A DNA stretch of 64,000 nt, taken from positions 1 to 64,000 of the forward strand of contig JAXDZY010000042.1 in NCBI GenBank assembly GCA_034086685.1, read 5' to 3'. Under the pieces are notes generated by a model that was given only the letters and a program-made list of their open reading frames with translations, was not told the origin of the DNA and ran no database searches. Within the stretch, counting starts at the first letter, position 1. Each line of letters begins with the position of its first letter. Source of the stretch: TWA4 sp034086685 (GTDB lineage Bacteria; Bacillota; Clostridia; Lachnospirales; Lachnospiraceae). Of the stretch, positions 24,663 through 33,642 are shown in pieces. Position numbers and translations under genes: made by a program.

Positions 24663-26387
24663 ATGGCGAGGACTCCGGGAATCGGAATTCAGGATTTTGA
24701 GAAAATCATTAAAAGCAATAATTTTTATGTGGATAAAACCGGTTTTATCAAAGAATGGTGGGAGACACAGGATGAAGTCACTCTGATTACACGTCCCCGG
24801 CGTTTCGGAAAAACTTTGACGATCAATATGGTGGAGCGTTTTTTTTCTGTGAAATATGCAGGACGCGGCGAAGTATTCTGCGGTCTGGATATTTATCAGG
24901 AGGAGTCCTTCAGGAAGCTTCAGGGGACATTTCCCGTGATTTTTCTGAGCTTTGCGGAGATTAAAGAAAGCACTTATACTGAAACAAGAAAGAAAATCTG
25001 CCAGCTGATCACCATGCTGTACGATCAATATCGTTTTCTGCTTCAGGGAGACCTTCTCAGTGATAAAGAGAGAGAGTTTTTTCTTGGCGTTTCTGCTGAG
25101 ATGGAAGATTATATGGCATCTTTATCAATTAAGATGCTGGCCGGATTTTTGTCCCGGTATTACGGGAAAAAAGTTATTATCCTTCTGGATGAGTACGATA
25201 CGCCCATGCAGGAAGCATATACACATGGCTACTGGGAACAGCTGGTCATGTTTACAAGAAGTTTGTTTAATTCTACGTTTAAAACGAACTCCTATCTGGA
25301 ACGTGCAATTATGACCGGCATTACGCGGGTCAGCAAGGAATCGGTTTTTTCTGATCTGAACAATCTGGAAGTGGTCACAACCACATCCTGTAAATATGAA
25401 ACATCATTTGGCTTCACGGAAGAAGAAGTTTTTGCGGCACTGGATGAGTATGGACTTTCCGACAGAAAGCAGGCTGTGAAGGAATGGTATGACGGCTTCA
25501 CCTTCGGCACGACAGAAGATATTTATAATCCGTGGTCCATTTTGAATTATCTGGAAAAACAGCGGTTTTCCACGTACTGGGCCAATACCAGCAGCAATAG
25601 TCTGGTGGGAAAACTGATCCGTGAGGGAAGTGCCGATGTGAAGATCTGGATGGAAGATCTGATGGATGGAAAGTCAATTACTGCCCAGATTGACGAGCAG
25701 ATTGTGTACGATCAGCTGGATGAAAGAGAAGATTCCATCTGGAGTCTGCTGTTGGCCAGTGGTTATCTGAAAATAAAACATTATCATATTGTAACGGCAG
25801 AGGATATGGAAAACGGCGGTATAGGCGGCGGAGCGGAAGAAGGTGACCAGATTTATGAGCTGGTGCTGACAAATCGTGAAGTAAAGGTGATGTTCCGGAA
25901 TATGATTCGCGGATGGTTTAAGAATTCTTCATCCAGATATAATGATTTTATCAGGGCATTGCTGAAAAATGATCTGAAAGCCATGAATGCATATATGAAT
26001 CGTGTGGCTCTGACCACATTCAGCTTTTTTGACAGTGGTAACAAACCTTCGGAGCAGACGGAACCGGAACGGTTTTATCATGGTTTTGTGCTGGGGCTGA
26101 TGGTAGAACTGGCCGGGCGTTATGTGCTTACTTCAAATCGTGAAAGCGGGTTCGGCAGGTATGATGTGATGCTGGAGCCGTTAAATACATCTGATGATGC
26201 CATGATTATGGAATTTAAGGTGTTCGATCCGACCGAAGAAAAAACACTGGAAGATACTGTGCGAAAAGCACATGAGCAGATTGAAAATAAAAATTATGCT
26301 GCGGGGCTGCTTGCAAAAGGAGTGCCGGAAGGACACATCCGCAGCTATGGATTTGCGTTCAGGGGGAAAACGGTGCTGATCGGGTAA
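24663..26387 (+). CDS. AAA-ATPase-like protein with PD-(D/E)XK nuclease domain
   Basis: A 574-aa protein of the AAA-ATPase_like (PF09820 type) plus PD-(D/E)XK (PF08011 type) family. The N-terminus is typical: GIQDFEKIIKSNNFYVDKT. Walker A is RPRRFGKTL and Walker B is VIILLDEYDTPM. The C-terminal nuclease core shows GFGRYDVMLEP and IMEFKVF, the D..(E)xK signature. These occur in many copies in Clostridia and Bacteroides; their role is unknown. The ATG at 24663 follows GGTGA; a GTG at 24654 is an alternative start. It separates the Crp regulator from asrABC and shares their strand. Confidence 0.88.
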   Translation: MARTPGIGIQDFEKIIKSNNFYVDKTGFIKEWWETQDEVTLITRPRRFGKTLTINMVERFFSVKYAGRGEVFCGLDIYQEESFRKLQGTFPVIFLSFAEIKESTYTETRKKICQLITMLYDQYRFLLQGDLLSDKEREFFLGVSAEMEDYMASLSIKMLAGFLSRYYGKKVIILLDEYDTPMQEAYTHGYWEQLVMFTRSLFNSTFKTNSYLERAIMTGITRVSKESVFSDLNNLEVVTTTSCKYETSFGFTEEEVFAALDEYGLSDRKQAVKEWYDGFTFGTTEDIYNPWSILNYLEKQRFSTYWANTSSNSLVGKLIREGSADVKIWMEDLMDGKSITAQIDEQIVYDQLDEREDSIWSLLLASGYLKIKHYHIVTAEDMENGGIGGGAEEGDQIYELVLTNREVKVMFRNMIRGWFKNSSSRYNDFIRALLKNDLKAMNAYMNRVALTTFSFFDSGNKPSEQTEPERFYHGFVLGLMVELAGRYVLTSNRESGFGRYDVMLEPLNTSDDAMIMEFKVFDPTEEKTLEDTVRKAHEQIENKNYAAGLLAKGVPEGHIRSYGFAFRGKTVLIG

Positions 26388-26397
26388 ATTTTACTTC

Positions 26398-26428
26398 ATT
26401 CCGTGAGATATCTCACGGAATTTTTTTG
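26398..26428 (+). promoter_or_regulatory. Perfect 24-bp palindrome before asrABC (operator or terminator)
   Basis: A fully symmetric palindrome at 26398-26421 with core CGTGAGATATCTCACG. The GTGA-N6-TCAC spacing matches the Crp-family consensus exactly. Seven or more T follow directly, so it also reads as a terminator for the upstream ATPase gene. A further half-site TCACGGAA lies at 26449-26456. It may serve both uses. Confidence 0.7.
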
Positions 26429-26492
26429 CGCTTTCTGGTACCATGAAATCACGGAAAAATTATCATGTTATCACAAAGGAGGGGCGCACGAT

Positions 26493-27503
26493 ATGGGTTA
26501 TGTAATGACAAGAGAAAATATGAATACGGTTTTTGCTTCCATGAGCGATGCGTATGATATTTTTGCACCAAAGGTATTTGAAGGAGAAGGCTGCTTTTCG
26601 GATCAGGACAGTATCCGCTATGGTAAGGTTTCTTCTCTGGATGAAATTGAATCCGAACGGAAAAGTGAGTATTCTTTCAAGGAAGTGCTGCTGGCAGTGC
26701 AGGAAAATCTGTTTTATTTTACGGAGGATCAGGTGACGGTTCCGAAGATTTCCGATAAGGGGATTCTGATTTTCCTCAGAAGCTGTGATCTGGCTGCAGT
26801 AAAGCGTCTGGATCAGATCTACCTGAATAACGGGCCGGAGGATTTTTATTATAAACGGCTGCGTGAAAAGGCAAAATTTATCCTGATGGGCTGTCAGGAG
26901 AGCTGCAGCTCGGGCTTCTGTGTCAGCATGGGAACGAATCAGGCGGACAATTACGATCTGTATCTGAAATGGAACGGTGATAAAGTTTTTGCAGATTGCA
27001 GAGACGAGGCGCTTGCCGGATATTTTGCCGGTGCTCAGGAGAAAGGACAGGCCGAAAATGTCGAGGTGAAGCCGGATTATGTGACAGAGAACCGGGAAAA
27101 GGTGACTTTGCCGAAGAATCTGTCTGCGGATACCTTCAAAAATCCCATCTGGGAAGAATACGGAAACCGCTGTATCGGCTGCGGCCGCTGCAATTTCGTC
27201 TGTCCTACCTGCACATGTTTTACCATGCAGGATATCTATTATCAGGAAAATAAGAAGGTGGGAGAGCGCCGCAGAGTCTGGGCTTCCTGCCAGGTGGACG
27301 GCTACACCGATATGGCCGGCGGACATGCGTTCCGTAAATCACAGGGAGAACGCATGCGTTTTAAGGTGATGCACAAGATTTATGATTTTGAAAAACGCTT
27401 CGGCTATCCCATGTGCGTGGGCTGCGGCCGCTGCGACGATGTCTGTCCCGAATACATTTCCTACGCAAACTGCGTAAACCGTCTGGCAAAGGAGGAACAG
27501 TGA
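26493..27503 (+). CDS. asrA: Anaerobic sulfite reductase subunit A
   Basis: A 336-aa iron-sulfur electron-transfer subunit of the NADH-dependent sulfite reductase. Two 4Fe-4S sets are visible: CIGCGRCNFVCPTC (about residues 227-240) and CVGCGRCDDVCP near the end. The N-terminal part (FLRSCDLAAVKRLDQIYL, GCQESCSSGFC) matches the AsrA / dihydroorotate-type electron-transfer family. It passes electrons from AsrB to AsrC. The start at 26493 follows AAAGGAGGGG. It is the first of three closely spaced genes; AsrB begins one base after its stop. Confidence 0.94.
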   Translation: MGYVMTRENMNTVFASMSDAYDIFAPKVFEGEGCFSDQDSIRYGKVSSLDEIESERKSEYSFKEVLLAVQENLFYFTEDQVTVPKISDKGILIFLRSCDLAAVKRLDQIYLNNGPEDFYYKRLREKAKFILMGCQESCSSGFCVSMGTNQADNYDLYLKWNGDKVFADCRDEALAGYFAGAQEKGQAENVEVKPDYVTENREKVTLPKNLSADTFKNPIWEEYGNRCIGCGRCNFVCPTCTCFTMQDIYYQENKKVGERRRVWASCQVDGYTDMAGGHAFRKSQGERMRFKVMHKIYDFEKRFGYPMCVGCGRCDDVCPEYISYANCVNRLAKEEQ

Positions 27504-27504
27504 T

Positions 27505-28293
27505 ATGAATGCTTATGTACCGTTTTTATCGGAAATTAAAAAAGTCATCCGCCATACGGAAATCGAATACACCTTCCGCATGGAATACACCGGCGATGTT
27601 AAGCCGGGACAGTTTTTTGAGGTCTCCATTCCCAGATACGGGGAAGCCCCCATTTCCGTCAGCGGAATCGGGGAAAATACCATCGATCTGACCATCCGGC
27701 GCGTTGGAAAGGTAACCAATGAGATTTTTGAAAATTACGAAGGCGGCAGCCTGTATCTGCGTGGCCCCTACGGAAACGGATTTGATATAAAAAATTATCA
27801 GGGAAAAGAGCTGGTGGTAATTGCCGGAGGAACGGGCCTCTCGCCGGTAAAAGGCGTTGTGGATCATTTTACAGCACATCCTGAAGAAGCAGAAGCTGTA
27901 ACACTCATTGCCGGTTTCAAATCACCCGCCGATGTGCTGTTCAAGGCGGATTTTGAAAACTGGAAACAGACGATCAATGTGATTCAGACGGTGGACGGTG
28001 CGGATGAAGGCTATACCGGGAACACCGGACTGGTGACAAAATACATACCCGACCTGCCACTGAAAAGTCCGGAAAATGCCGTATTTATCGTGGTGGGACC
28101 GCCTGTCATGATGAAATTTGCAGTGGCAGAAGTTCTCAAACGCGGCATCAGAGAAGAAAATATCTGGATTTCCAATGAACGGAAGATGTGCTGCGGCATC
28201 GGCAAATGCGGCCACTGCAAGATCGGCGAAACCTATATCTGCCTGGACGGGCCGGTATTTAACTATACAGACGGAAAAAATCTGATCGATTAG
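27505..28293 (+). CDS. asrB: Anaerobic sulfite reductase subunit B
   Basis: A 262-aa flavin/NADH-binding subunit. The FAD-binding beta-barrel (to about residue 95) is followed by an NAD-binding domain with IAGGTGLSPVKG. The 2Fe-2S ligands are in CCGIGKCGHCKIGETYICLDGPVF, as in ferredoxin-NADP reductase-like PyrK/AsrB proteins. It oxidises NADH and feeds AsrA. AAGGAGGA precedes the start, overlapping the end of asrA, so translation is likely coupled. Confidence 0.95.
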   Translation: MNAYVPFLSEIKKVIRHTEIEYTFRMEYTGDVKPGQFFEVSIPRYGEAPISVSGIGENTIDLTIRRVGKVTNEIFENYEGGSLYLRGPYGNGFDIKNYQGKELVVIAGGTGLSPVKGVVDHFTAHPEEAEAVTLIAGFKSPADVLFKADFENWKQTINVIQTVDGADEGYTGNTGLVTKYIPDLPLKSPENAVFIVVGPPVMMKFAVAEVLKRGIREENIWISNERKMCCGIGKCGHCKIGETYICLDGPVFNYTDGKNLID

Positions 28294-28305
28294 GGAGGGA
28301 GCACC

Positions 28306-29280
28306 ATGGCACTTGATATCAATACAAAAAAAGCAAAGAAAAATGCATATCGTATCTCGAAAGAACGCGGCATCGGCGCCTCCCGTATCCGTGTACCCGG
28401 CGGGTATCTGAAAGCCGGGGTCCTGGGCATGGTACAGGAAATATCCGAAAAATACGGCAACGGTGTCGTTCATCTGACCACCCGTCAGGGATTTGAAATC
28501 GAGGGAATCCGTCTGGAGGATATGGATGAAATCAATGAAAAGCTGCAGCCCATCATCGAAGCGCTGGAAATCAACCAGTCCGATCCCAACACGGGCTATC
28601 CTTCCTCCGGCACCAGAAATGTAACCGCATGCATCGGAAACAATGTATGTCCTTTTGCCAATTACAACACATCGGAATTTGCAAAACGGATGGAAAAAGC
28701 CATTTTCCCCAATGACCTGCATTTTAAGGTGGCATTTACCGGCTGCGCCAACGACTGCGGCAAGGTACGGATGCACGACTTCGGAATCATCGGCATGACC
28801 ATGCCCCAGTACGACCCGGCCCGCTGCGTCAGCTGCGAAGCCTGCATCAAGGGATGCAAAGGTCTGTCCGTCAATGCCCTGCGCATGGAAAATTATAAAG
28901 TGGTCCGTGATACGGAAAAATGCGTGGGATGCGGTGTCTGCATAACAAAATGTCCCACCCGTGCATGGACCAGAAGTAAAAAGAAATATTACAGGCTGAC
29001 CATCATGGGCAGAACAGGTAAGAAAAATCCCCGTCTGGGCGAGGATTTCCTGATCTGGGCCGATGAAGATAATATTGTAAAAATCGTTCTGAATACTTAT
29101 CGCTTTGTAAAGGAATACATTAATCCAAAAGCTCCCGGAGGGAAAGAGCACATTGGTTACATCATCGACCGGGTGGGATTTGAAGAATTTAAAAAATGGG
29201 CGCTGGAGGGAGTGGAACTTCTTCCGGAAACCATTGTGAAGGAGTGTGTATACTGGAACGGAATCCATTTTGACAGATAA
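28306..29280 (+). CDS. asrC: Anaerobic sulfite reductase subunit C (siroheme)
   Basis: The catalytic 324-aa subunit that reduces sulfite to sulfide in six electrons. The siroheme/4Fe-4S motif is C-x5-C (ACIGNNVC) plus C-x3-C (GCANDC). Two more ferredoxin clusters follow, CVSCEACIKGCK and CVGCGVCITKCP. The N-terminal GASRIRVPGGYLKAGVLG is a typical start. GGGAGGGAG precedes the ATG. A clear terminator follows. Sulfide produced here could also serve assimilation or sulfur supply; no siroheme biosynthesis gene lies nearby. Confidence 0.95.
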   Translation: MALDINTKKAKKNAYRISKERGIGASRIRVPGGYLKAGVLGMVQEISEKYGNGVVHLTTRQGFEIEGIRLEDMDEINEKLQPIIEALEINQSDPNTGYPSSGTRNVTACIGNNVCPFANYNTSEFAKRMEKAIFPNDLHFKVAFTGCANDCGKVRMHDFGIIGMTMPQYDPARCVSCEACIKGCKGLSVNALRMENYKVVRDTEKCVGCGVCITKCPTRAWTRSKKKYYRLTIMGRTGKKNPRLGEDFLIWADEDNIVKIVLNTYRFVKEYINPKAPGGKEHIGYIIDRVGFEEFKKWALEGVELLPETIVKECVYWNGIHFDR

Positions 29281-29281
29281 G

Positions 29282-29332
29282 AAAAAACGGGGCTGCCACT
29301 GACCTGGGTCAGTGTGTCATGCCCTGTTTTTT
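29282..29332 (+). terminator. Terminator between asrC and MOSC gene
   Basis: AAAAACGGGGC pairs with GCCCTGTTTTTT around an inner CACTGACC/GGTCAGTG stem. The A and T tails on both sides mean it can end both convergent transcripts. Confidence 0.85.
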
Positions 29333-29359
29333 CACTTAAAAGCGGGGTTGCCATGGAAT

Positions 29360-29794
29360 TTACAGCTTTGTCACCACATCTCCCTTTACCACAGTTCCTC
29401 CTTTTACGACCCGGCAGAACCGTCCTTCATAGGGAAGCAGAGAGATTCCAAAGGTGCGTGTGACGACGCTGGGATGATCCGGTTTCCCGATCTGGGTGAC
29501 TTCCAGGATTACATCTTCTCCCAGTCTGAACCGGTCGCCGGGCTGGAGGTTCAGCTGGTCCATGCCGTCGATCAGTACATTTTCCGCAAAGTCACCGGGG
29601 CCCATATTCAGCTGGTGTTCAGCATTGCTCCTTACCAGACTTCCATAGTTCAGGCAGGTGACCTGCCTGCCCCAGTCACCCTGATGACCGTCCCCGGAGA
29701 TTCCCTTATTCTCGATAAATTCTGCGCAGGGAATTTCCTGCTTCAGTTTTCCGCGTTCTTCATTAATGCAGATGGAATAAACAGTCGCTTTCAT
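29360..29794 (-). CDS. MOSC domain protein
   Basis: A 144-aa single-domain protein of the MOSC family, which handles sulfur or binds molybdenum-cofactor-like groups. Family segments are GISGDGHQGDWGRQVTCLN and the later MGPGDFAENVLIDGMDQLNLQPGDRFRLG. The cysteine in QVTC sits where some members have a sulfur-carrier Cys. The start follows GTGAGG. Convergent with the sulfite reductase operon and in the same genome region as a molybdenum-hydroxylase maturation set further right; whether these are linked is not shown. Confidence 0.9.
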   Translation of the reverse strand: MKATVYSICINEERGKLKQEIPCAEFIENKGISGDGHQGDWGRQVTCLNYGSLVRSNAEHQLNMGPGDFAENVLIDGMDQLNLQPGDRFRLGEDVILEVTQIGKPDHPSVVTRTFGISLLPYEGRFCRVVKGGTVVKGDVVTKL

Positions 29795-29979
29795 AAATTT
29801 TACCTCACATGATTTGTATCTGTTCAGAGCCGCACAACCGATTCTGAATTGTTACGTTTATTATACCTGTTTCATAAACAGGCTGCAACCCGAAGCATAT
29901 ATATGGTAGAAATACATGACCTTTTGCCTTTTGTATCATATATTGTAGAAAAAGGTAAACTATAAGGATATGCAGTGTT

Positions 29980-30945
29980 ATGGAAAATTATGCGGTATTT
30001 TCAATAGAAACACATCTTTTTTTTGCAAGAATCATGAAAGAACACGCTTTGTTTCTGCAAGCCGGTTTTACCTGCAAAGACAGGGACTGGATCACCAGAG
30101 CGGATTTTTTCAGACGGGGGTTTGAAGAGATTCTGGAGCAGGCGGTCAGGCTGGGCGATGGGATCATCAGCGGGCCGGTGCTCAATTCTCAGGAGCTGGT
30201 GACCTGTTTTACGGTTCCGGCGGAGCAGAAAACCAGCCGTCTGACGGGGATTGTCATTGACAGCCGGATTTCCGAAATGGAGAGAAATATGAGGTCGGGA
30301 CGGGGAACTGGCTGCAGCAGAGCACTTGTCCGCATGGTAAACCGGCTGAATGAACGGGCACTGGGGCTGGTGAACGGGCTGATCCGGTTTAAGGAAAATA
30401 TTCTGAAGGAAGTCGGCCGGTGCTGTCTTTTTACGGCGAACTATCCGCTTCTGATTCAGCATATTCTCAGGGAGGCGATGCTGTACCGGACTGTTTTACT
30501 GGGATTGAGGAGAAACAGGAAGGTTTCCTGGAAAGAACTGTATGGAAAAGAGGATTTCTGGAATCAGATCATGATGGAGCATGCCCTGTTTATCAGGGGA
30601 CTTCTCGATCCCACGGAGGAGAAACTGATCAAAACAGCCGATCAGTTTGCAGGAGAATACCGGAAACTTCTGGAAATGTCAGGATCGGAGGATGCGGACT
30701 GTGGCAGACAGGAAAATGCAGGATGCGGCTGCCGGGAAAATCAGGAGGCAGGTTCTCAGGAAAATCTTTGCAGAAAGTCTCTGGAGGAAACATTGAAATA
30801 CCGGGAATTCAAGACGGCAGGTGCGGAAGGAATTCTGAACTGCAGTATTACTTCTATTATCCTGCCCCTGCTTGCAGATCATGTACTGCGGGAAGCCAAT
30901 CATTATATCCGGTTACTGAAAATGAACTGCGGTCGGGAGGGATAG
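29980..30945 (+). CDS. DUF2935 protein with Cys-rich linker
   Basis: A 321-aa helical protein of the DUF2935 family, made of two similar halves. Metal-type helices recur: ETHLFFARIMKEHALFL at the start, MMEHALFIRGLLDPTE in the second half and LADHVLREANHYIRLL at the end, spaced like a ferritin-type di-metal bundle. Between the halves is a cysteine-rich insert (five Cys within about 30 residues, with repeated QEN/REN units) that I do not expect in this family. It lies 3 bp before the cupredoxin gene, so the two are translated together and probably act together on a metal. Confidence 0.85.
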   Translation: MENYAVFSIETHLFFARIMKEHALFLQAGFTCKDRDWITRADFFRRGFEEILEQAVRLGDGIISGPVLNSQELVTCFTVPAEQKTSRLTGIVIDSRISEMERNMRSGRGTGCSRALVRMVNRLNERALGLVNGLIRFKENILKEVGRCCLFTANYPLLIQHILREAMLYRTVLLGLRRNRKVSWKELYGKEDFWNQIMMEHALFIRGLLDPTEEKLIKTADQFAGEYRKLLEMSGSEDADCGRQENAGCGCRENQEAGSQENLCRKSLEETLKYREFKTAGAEGILNCSITSIILPLLADHVLREANHYIRLLKMNCGREG

Positions 30946-30948
30946 TTT

Positions 30949-32853
30949 ATGGAACTCTGCAAATATCCTTCTGCGGAAGCAGTACGCAATTTCCAGAAAG
31001 AGATTCCTCAGCCCTGTGAAGACGTAAAACCGCTGGTAATTCGGGCCAATCTGGGGGATAAGGTTGTGATTCATTTTTCTCATTCTCTGAAAAAGGAACT
31101 TTCCATCCATGTGCAGGGGCTGGATTACGATATTCAGACATCGGATGGGGCGGATGTGGGTTATAACAGAAATACCACCACAAAACGGCAGATTACCTAT
31201 ACCTGGTATGCACAGAGAGAAGGGGTGTATCTGTTTCACGATATGGCAGATCCCCAAAGCAGTGAAAAAGGAACCAACGTACACGGTTTGTTCGGAGCAA
31301 TTATTGTAGAAGCACCCCGGTCCCGGTGGCTGGATCCGGAAACGGGAAAAGAACTGGAAAGCGGGCTGTTTGCTGATATTTATCATCCGCATCGGCCGTC
31401 ATTTCGGGAGTATACGGTTTTTTTCCATGACGAGTTGGAAATCAGGGATAAAAACGGGAATCCGCCCAGAGACCCGGCGCCCCCGATTCTGGAGACTTAT
31501 CCCGGGGATGAGATGCTGATCCGTCTGCTGGATGGCGCTCATGAAGAGCAGCATTCCTTTAACCTGACTGGTTTGCAATGGAAAAAAGAAATTGAAAATA
31601 TTTTCTCAAATGATGTGGCTTCCCAGACGCTGGGGATTTCGGAAGCATTTAACATCCGTATTGCGCAGAAATACGGCGCAGGGGATTATCTTTACTATTT
31701 CGGAGGGATCGATGATGCCTGGCTTGGTCTCTGGGGAATCATCCGGGTTTATCCTGATCTGCGAAAATGTCTGAAACCTCTCTGCAAGAGAGAAGACCGG
31801 CTTCTTCCGCTTCCTCCCTGTCCGGGGAATGACTCGGTAATACGAAAATATGAAATTGCGGCCATACAAAAGGATATCTGTTACAACTGCCATGGAGATC
31901 ATGACCCGGACGGACTGATGTTTGTTCCCATGGAGGAAATGGAAGCGGTGGTAAGTGGGAGAAAGTGTCCGAAACCGATGATTCTGCGGGCAAATGCGGG
32001 AGACTGGATTGAAATTACGCTGCACAATCTGTTTGATCCGGAAACACCGGTTCCCTGGTCTGCTTATCCGAAGGTTCCGCTGGATATGAAACACCGACCC
32101 TCCATGCGGGTTTCTCTTAATCCCCAGTTTCTTCGTTACGACCCGGTTCGTGATTCCGGAATCAATGTGGGATACAATTGTCAGGAGCAGACGGTGGGTC
32201 CCGGAGAAAGCCGGAAATATCTGTGGTACGCGGACAAAGAATACGGTGCCTGCCTGATTCAGTCCTTCGGCGACCTGAGAAATCACCGGTATCATGGTTT
32301 GTTCGGTGCGGTGATCATCGAGCCGGCCGGTGCAAAATGGTACCGCAATCTTTCACTGTCCCGTGGGATTTATGATGAGCAGGCGGTGATTACAGCGCCG
32401 GGAACGGAGATTTTCCGGGAATTTGTAGTGTTCATCCAGAACGGAATCCGTATGCTGGATGCACAGGGTCAGCTGGTAAAGACGGCTGAAGAGGGAGAAA
32501 ATGAGCCTGTGGATGCGGAGGATACCGGGGAAAAGGGATACAATTACCGCTCCGAACGGTTTGCAAACCGTCTGAAAAAGGATCGCAGAATCTCGAAAAT
32601 ATTCTGCAGCCGGGTTCATGGGGATCCCGCTACGCCTGTTTTCCGGGCATATCCGGAAGATCGGGTTATATTCCGCACCATGATGCCTGCGGATAAACCG
32701 AGGAATGTGGGATTTGCCATACACGGCCATGAATGGAAGGATCAGCCGGCGGATGCTCATTCCAGAGTAATTTCCCTGCGGGGAGCAGTCAGTATCGGTT
32801 ACAAATGCAAAAACATCTGCCGTAGAGCGCTGGAATGTATTTACCGGAAATAG
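30949..32853 (+). CDS. Cupredoxin/multicopper-oxidase-like protein, C-terminus cut short
   Basis: A 634-aa protein made of four cupredoxin-like domains. Repeated family segments are YLFHDMADPQ..GLFGAIIVE, TGLQWKK..GDYLYYFGGID..GLWGIIRVY, a third copy ending HGLFGAVIIEP, and the start of the fourth, GFAIHGHEWKDQP. The fourth domain stops after AVSIG and a short divergent tail; the expected second half of that domain is missing. The HCH-type copper motifs of true multicopper oxidases are also not seen. It has no signal peptide. It could be a damaged gene or a cytoplasmic variant. GGGAGGG precedes the start. Confidence 0.78.
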   Translation: MELCKYPSAEAVRNFQKEIPQPCEDVKPLVIRANLGDKVVIHFSHSLKKELSIHVQGLDYDIQTSDGADVGYNRNTTTKRQITYTWYAQREGVYLFHDMADPQSSEKGTNVHGLFGAIIVEAPRSRWLDPETGKELESGLFADIYHPHRPSFREYTVFFHDELEIRDKNGNPPRDPAPPILETYPGDEMLIRLLDGAHEEQHSFNLTGLQWKKEIENIFSNDVASQTLGISEAFNIRIAQKYGAGDYLYYFGGIDDAWLGLWGIIRVYPDLRKCLKPLCKREDRLLPLPPCPGNDSVIRKYEIAAIQKDICYNCHGDHDPDGLMFVPMEEMEAVVSGRKCPKPMILRANAGDWIEITLHNLFDPETPVPWSAYPKVPLDMKHRPSMRVSLNPQFLRYDPVRDSGINVGYNCQEQTVGPGESRKYLWYADKEYGACLIQSFGDLRNHRYHGLFGAVIIEPAGAKWYRNLSLSRGIYDEQAVITAPGTEIFREFVVFIQNGIRMLDAQGQLVKTAEEGENEPVDAEDTGEKGYNYRSERFANRLKKDRRISKIFCSRVHGDPATPVFRAYPEDRVIFRTMMPADKPRNVGFAIHGHEWKDQPADAHSRVISLRGAVSIGYKCKNICRRALECIYRK

Positions 32854-32911
32854 GTATCGGAATATAATTTAGAGGCAAAAAGATTTGTCTTGCTATAAAA
32901 GGAAAATATCG

Positions 32912-32950
32912 AAAAACTGTCGTTATTTTTAAGAAAAACGGCAGTTTTTT
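32912..32950 (+). terminator. Terminator after the cupredoxin gene
   Basis: AAAACTGTCGTT (32913-32924) pairs with AACGGCAGTTTT (32937-32948), one wobble, followed by T. Confidence 0.85.
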
Positions 32951-33012
32951 CTGAATTTTACAGACATGATACAAAATTAACTTTTTTCACTATGGTTTTT
33001 GCTCCTCTTATG

Positions 33013-33028
33013 TGATATCATGATATCA
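33013..33028. promoter_or_regulatory. Perfect palindrome before the macro-domain gene
   Basis: TGATATCATGATATCA is its own reverse complement over 16 bases. It sits 52 bp before the macro-domain start, where a repressor site would lie. Confidence 0.5.
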
Positions 33029-33079
33029 GGGAAAATCTGGATTAACGCTTGAGCGTATCTGAAAGAAAGGGGGATGTTT

Positions 33080-33631
33080 ATGTCATTTCAGGTTGTACAA
33101 AATGATATTACAAAAATGGATACAGACGCTATTGTAAATGCTGCCAATTCAGGTCTGCAGATGAGCGGCAGTGTGTGCGGAGCCATTTTTCGTGCAGCAG
33201 GGGAGCAGCAGATGCAGGAAGCATGTGACCGGTATGGATTCTGCTCTGCCGGCGAAGCTGTCATTACGCCGGGATTCAATCTGCCGGCAAGATATGTGAT
33301 CCATACCGTAGGACCCAGATGGTATGGCGGAAATCACGGAGAAGAATTACAACTTTACAGCGCATACAAGAATTCCCTGAGGCTGGCTGAAAAGCATGGA
33401 GTGAAATCCATTGCTTTTCCACTGATTTCGGCCGGCAATTTTGGCTTTCCCAGGAGAAGAGCGATGGGAGTGGCATCCTTTGCCATACGGGAGTATCTGA
33501 AGAAGACAGGTTCTCACATGGAGGTTTACCTGGTCCTGTATGATTGGGATGCAATTCAGATCGGAAGAAACGTATTTCCGGATATGAAAGTACTGAATGG
33601 CTCTGATATTACAGAAAAAGTGACAGGATGA
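33080..33631 (+). CDS. Macro domain protein (O-acetyl-ADP-ribose deacetylase type)
   Basis: A 183-aa single macro domain. The ADP-ribose pocket motifs are DAIVNAANSGLQMSGSVCGAIFRAAG at the N-terminus and AFPLISAGNFGFPRRRA in the middle; GFNLPARYVIHTVGPRW lies between. It should bind or hydrolyse ADP-ribose derivatives in the cytoplasm. The start at 33080 follows AAAGGGGG. Its stop overlaps the M20 gene's reading region, so both are one operon. Confidence 0.93.
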   Translation: MSFQVVQNDITKMDTDAIVNAANSGLQMSGSVCGAIFRAAGEQQMQEACDRYGFCSAGEAVITPGFNLPARYVIHTVGPRWYGGNHGEELQLYSAYKNSLRLAEKHGVKSIAFPLISAGNFGFPRRRAMGVASFAIREYLKKTGSHMEVYLVLYDWDAIQIGRNVFPDMKVLNGSDITEKVTG

Positions 33632-33642
33632 GGGTGGTTTTG

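Noticed and set aside
23817..25028. Minus-strand ORF of 403 aa
   Set aside because: Shadow of the Crp/Fnr and AAA genes; no ribosome site, odd composition.
27922..29268. Long minus-strand ORF of 448 aa
   Set aside because: Shadow of asrB and asrC, whose Fe-S motifs are unmistakable on plus.
32790..32870. Frameshift repair of the cupredoxin gene
   Set aside because: The other frame adds only about 23 residues before a stop, so it does not restore the missing half domain.
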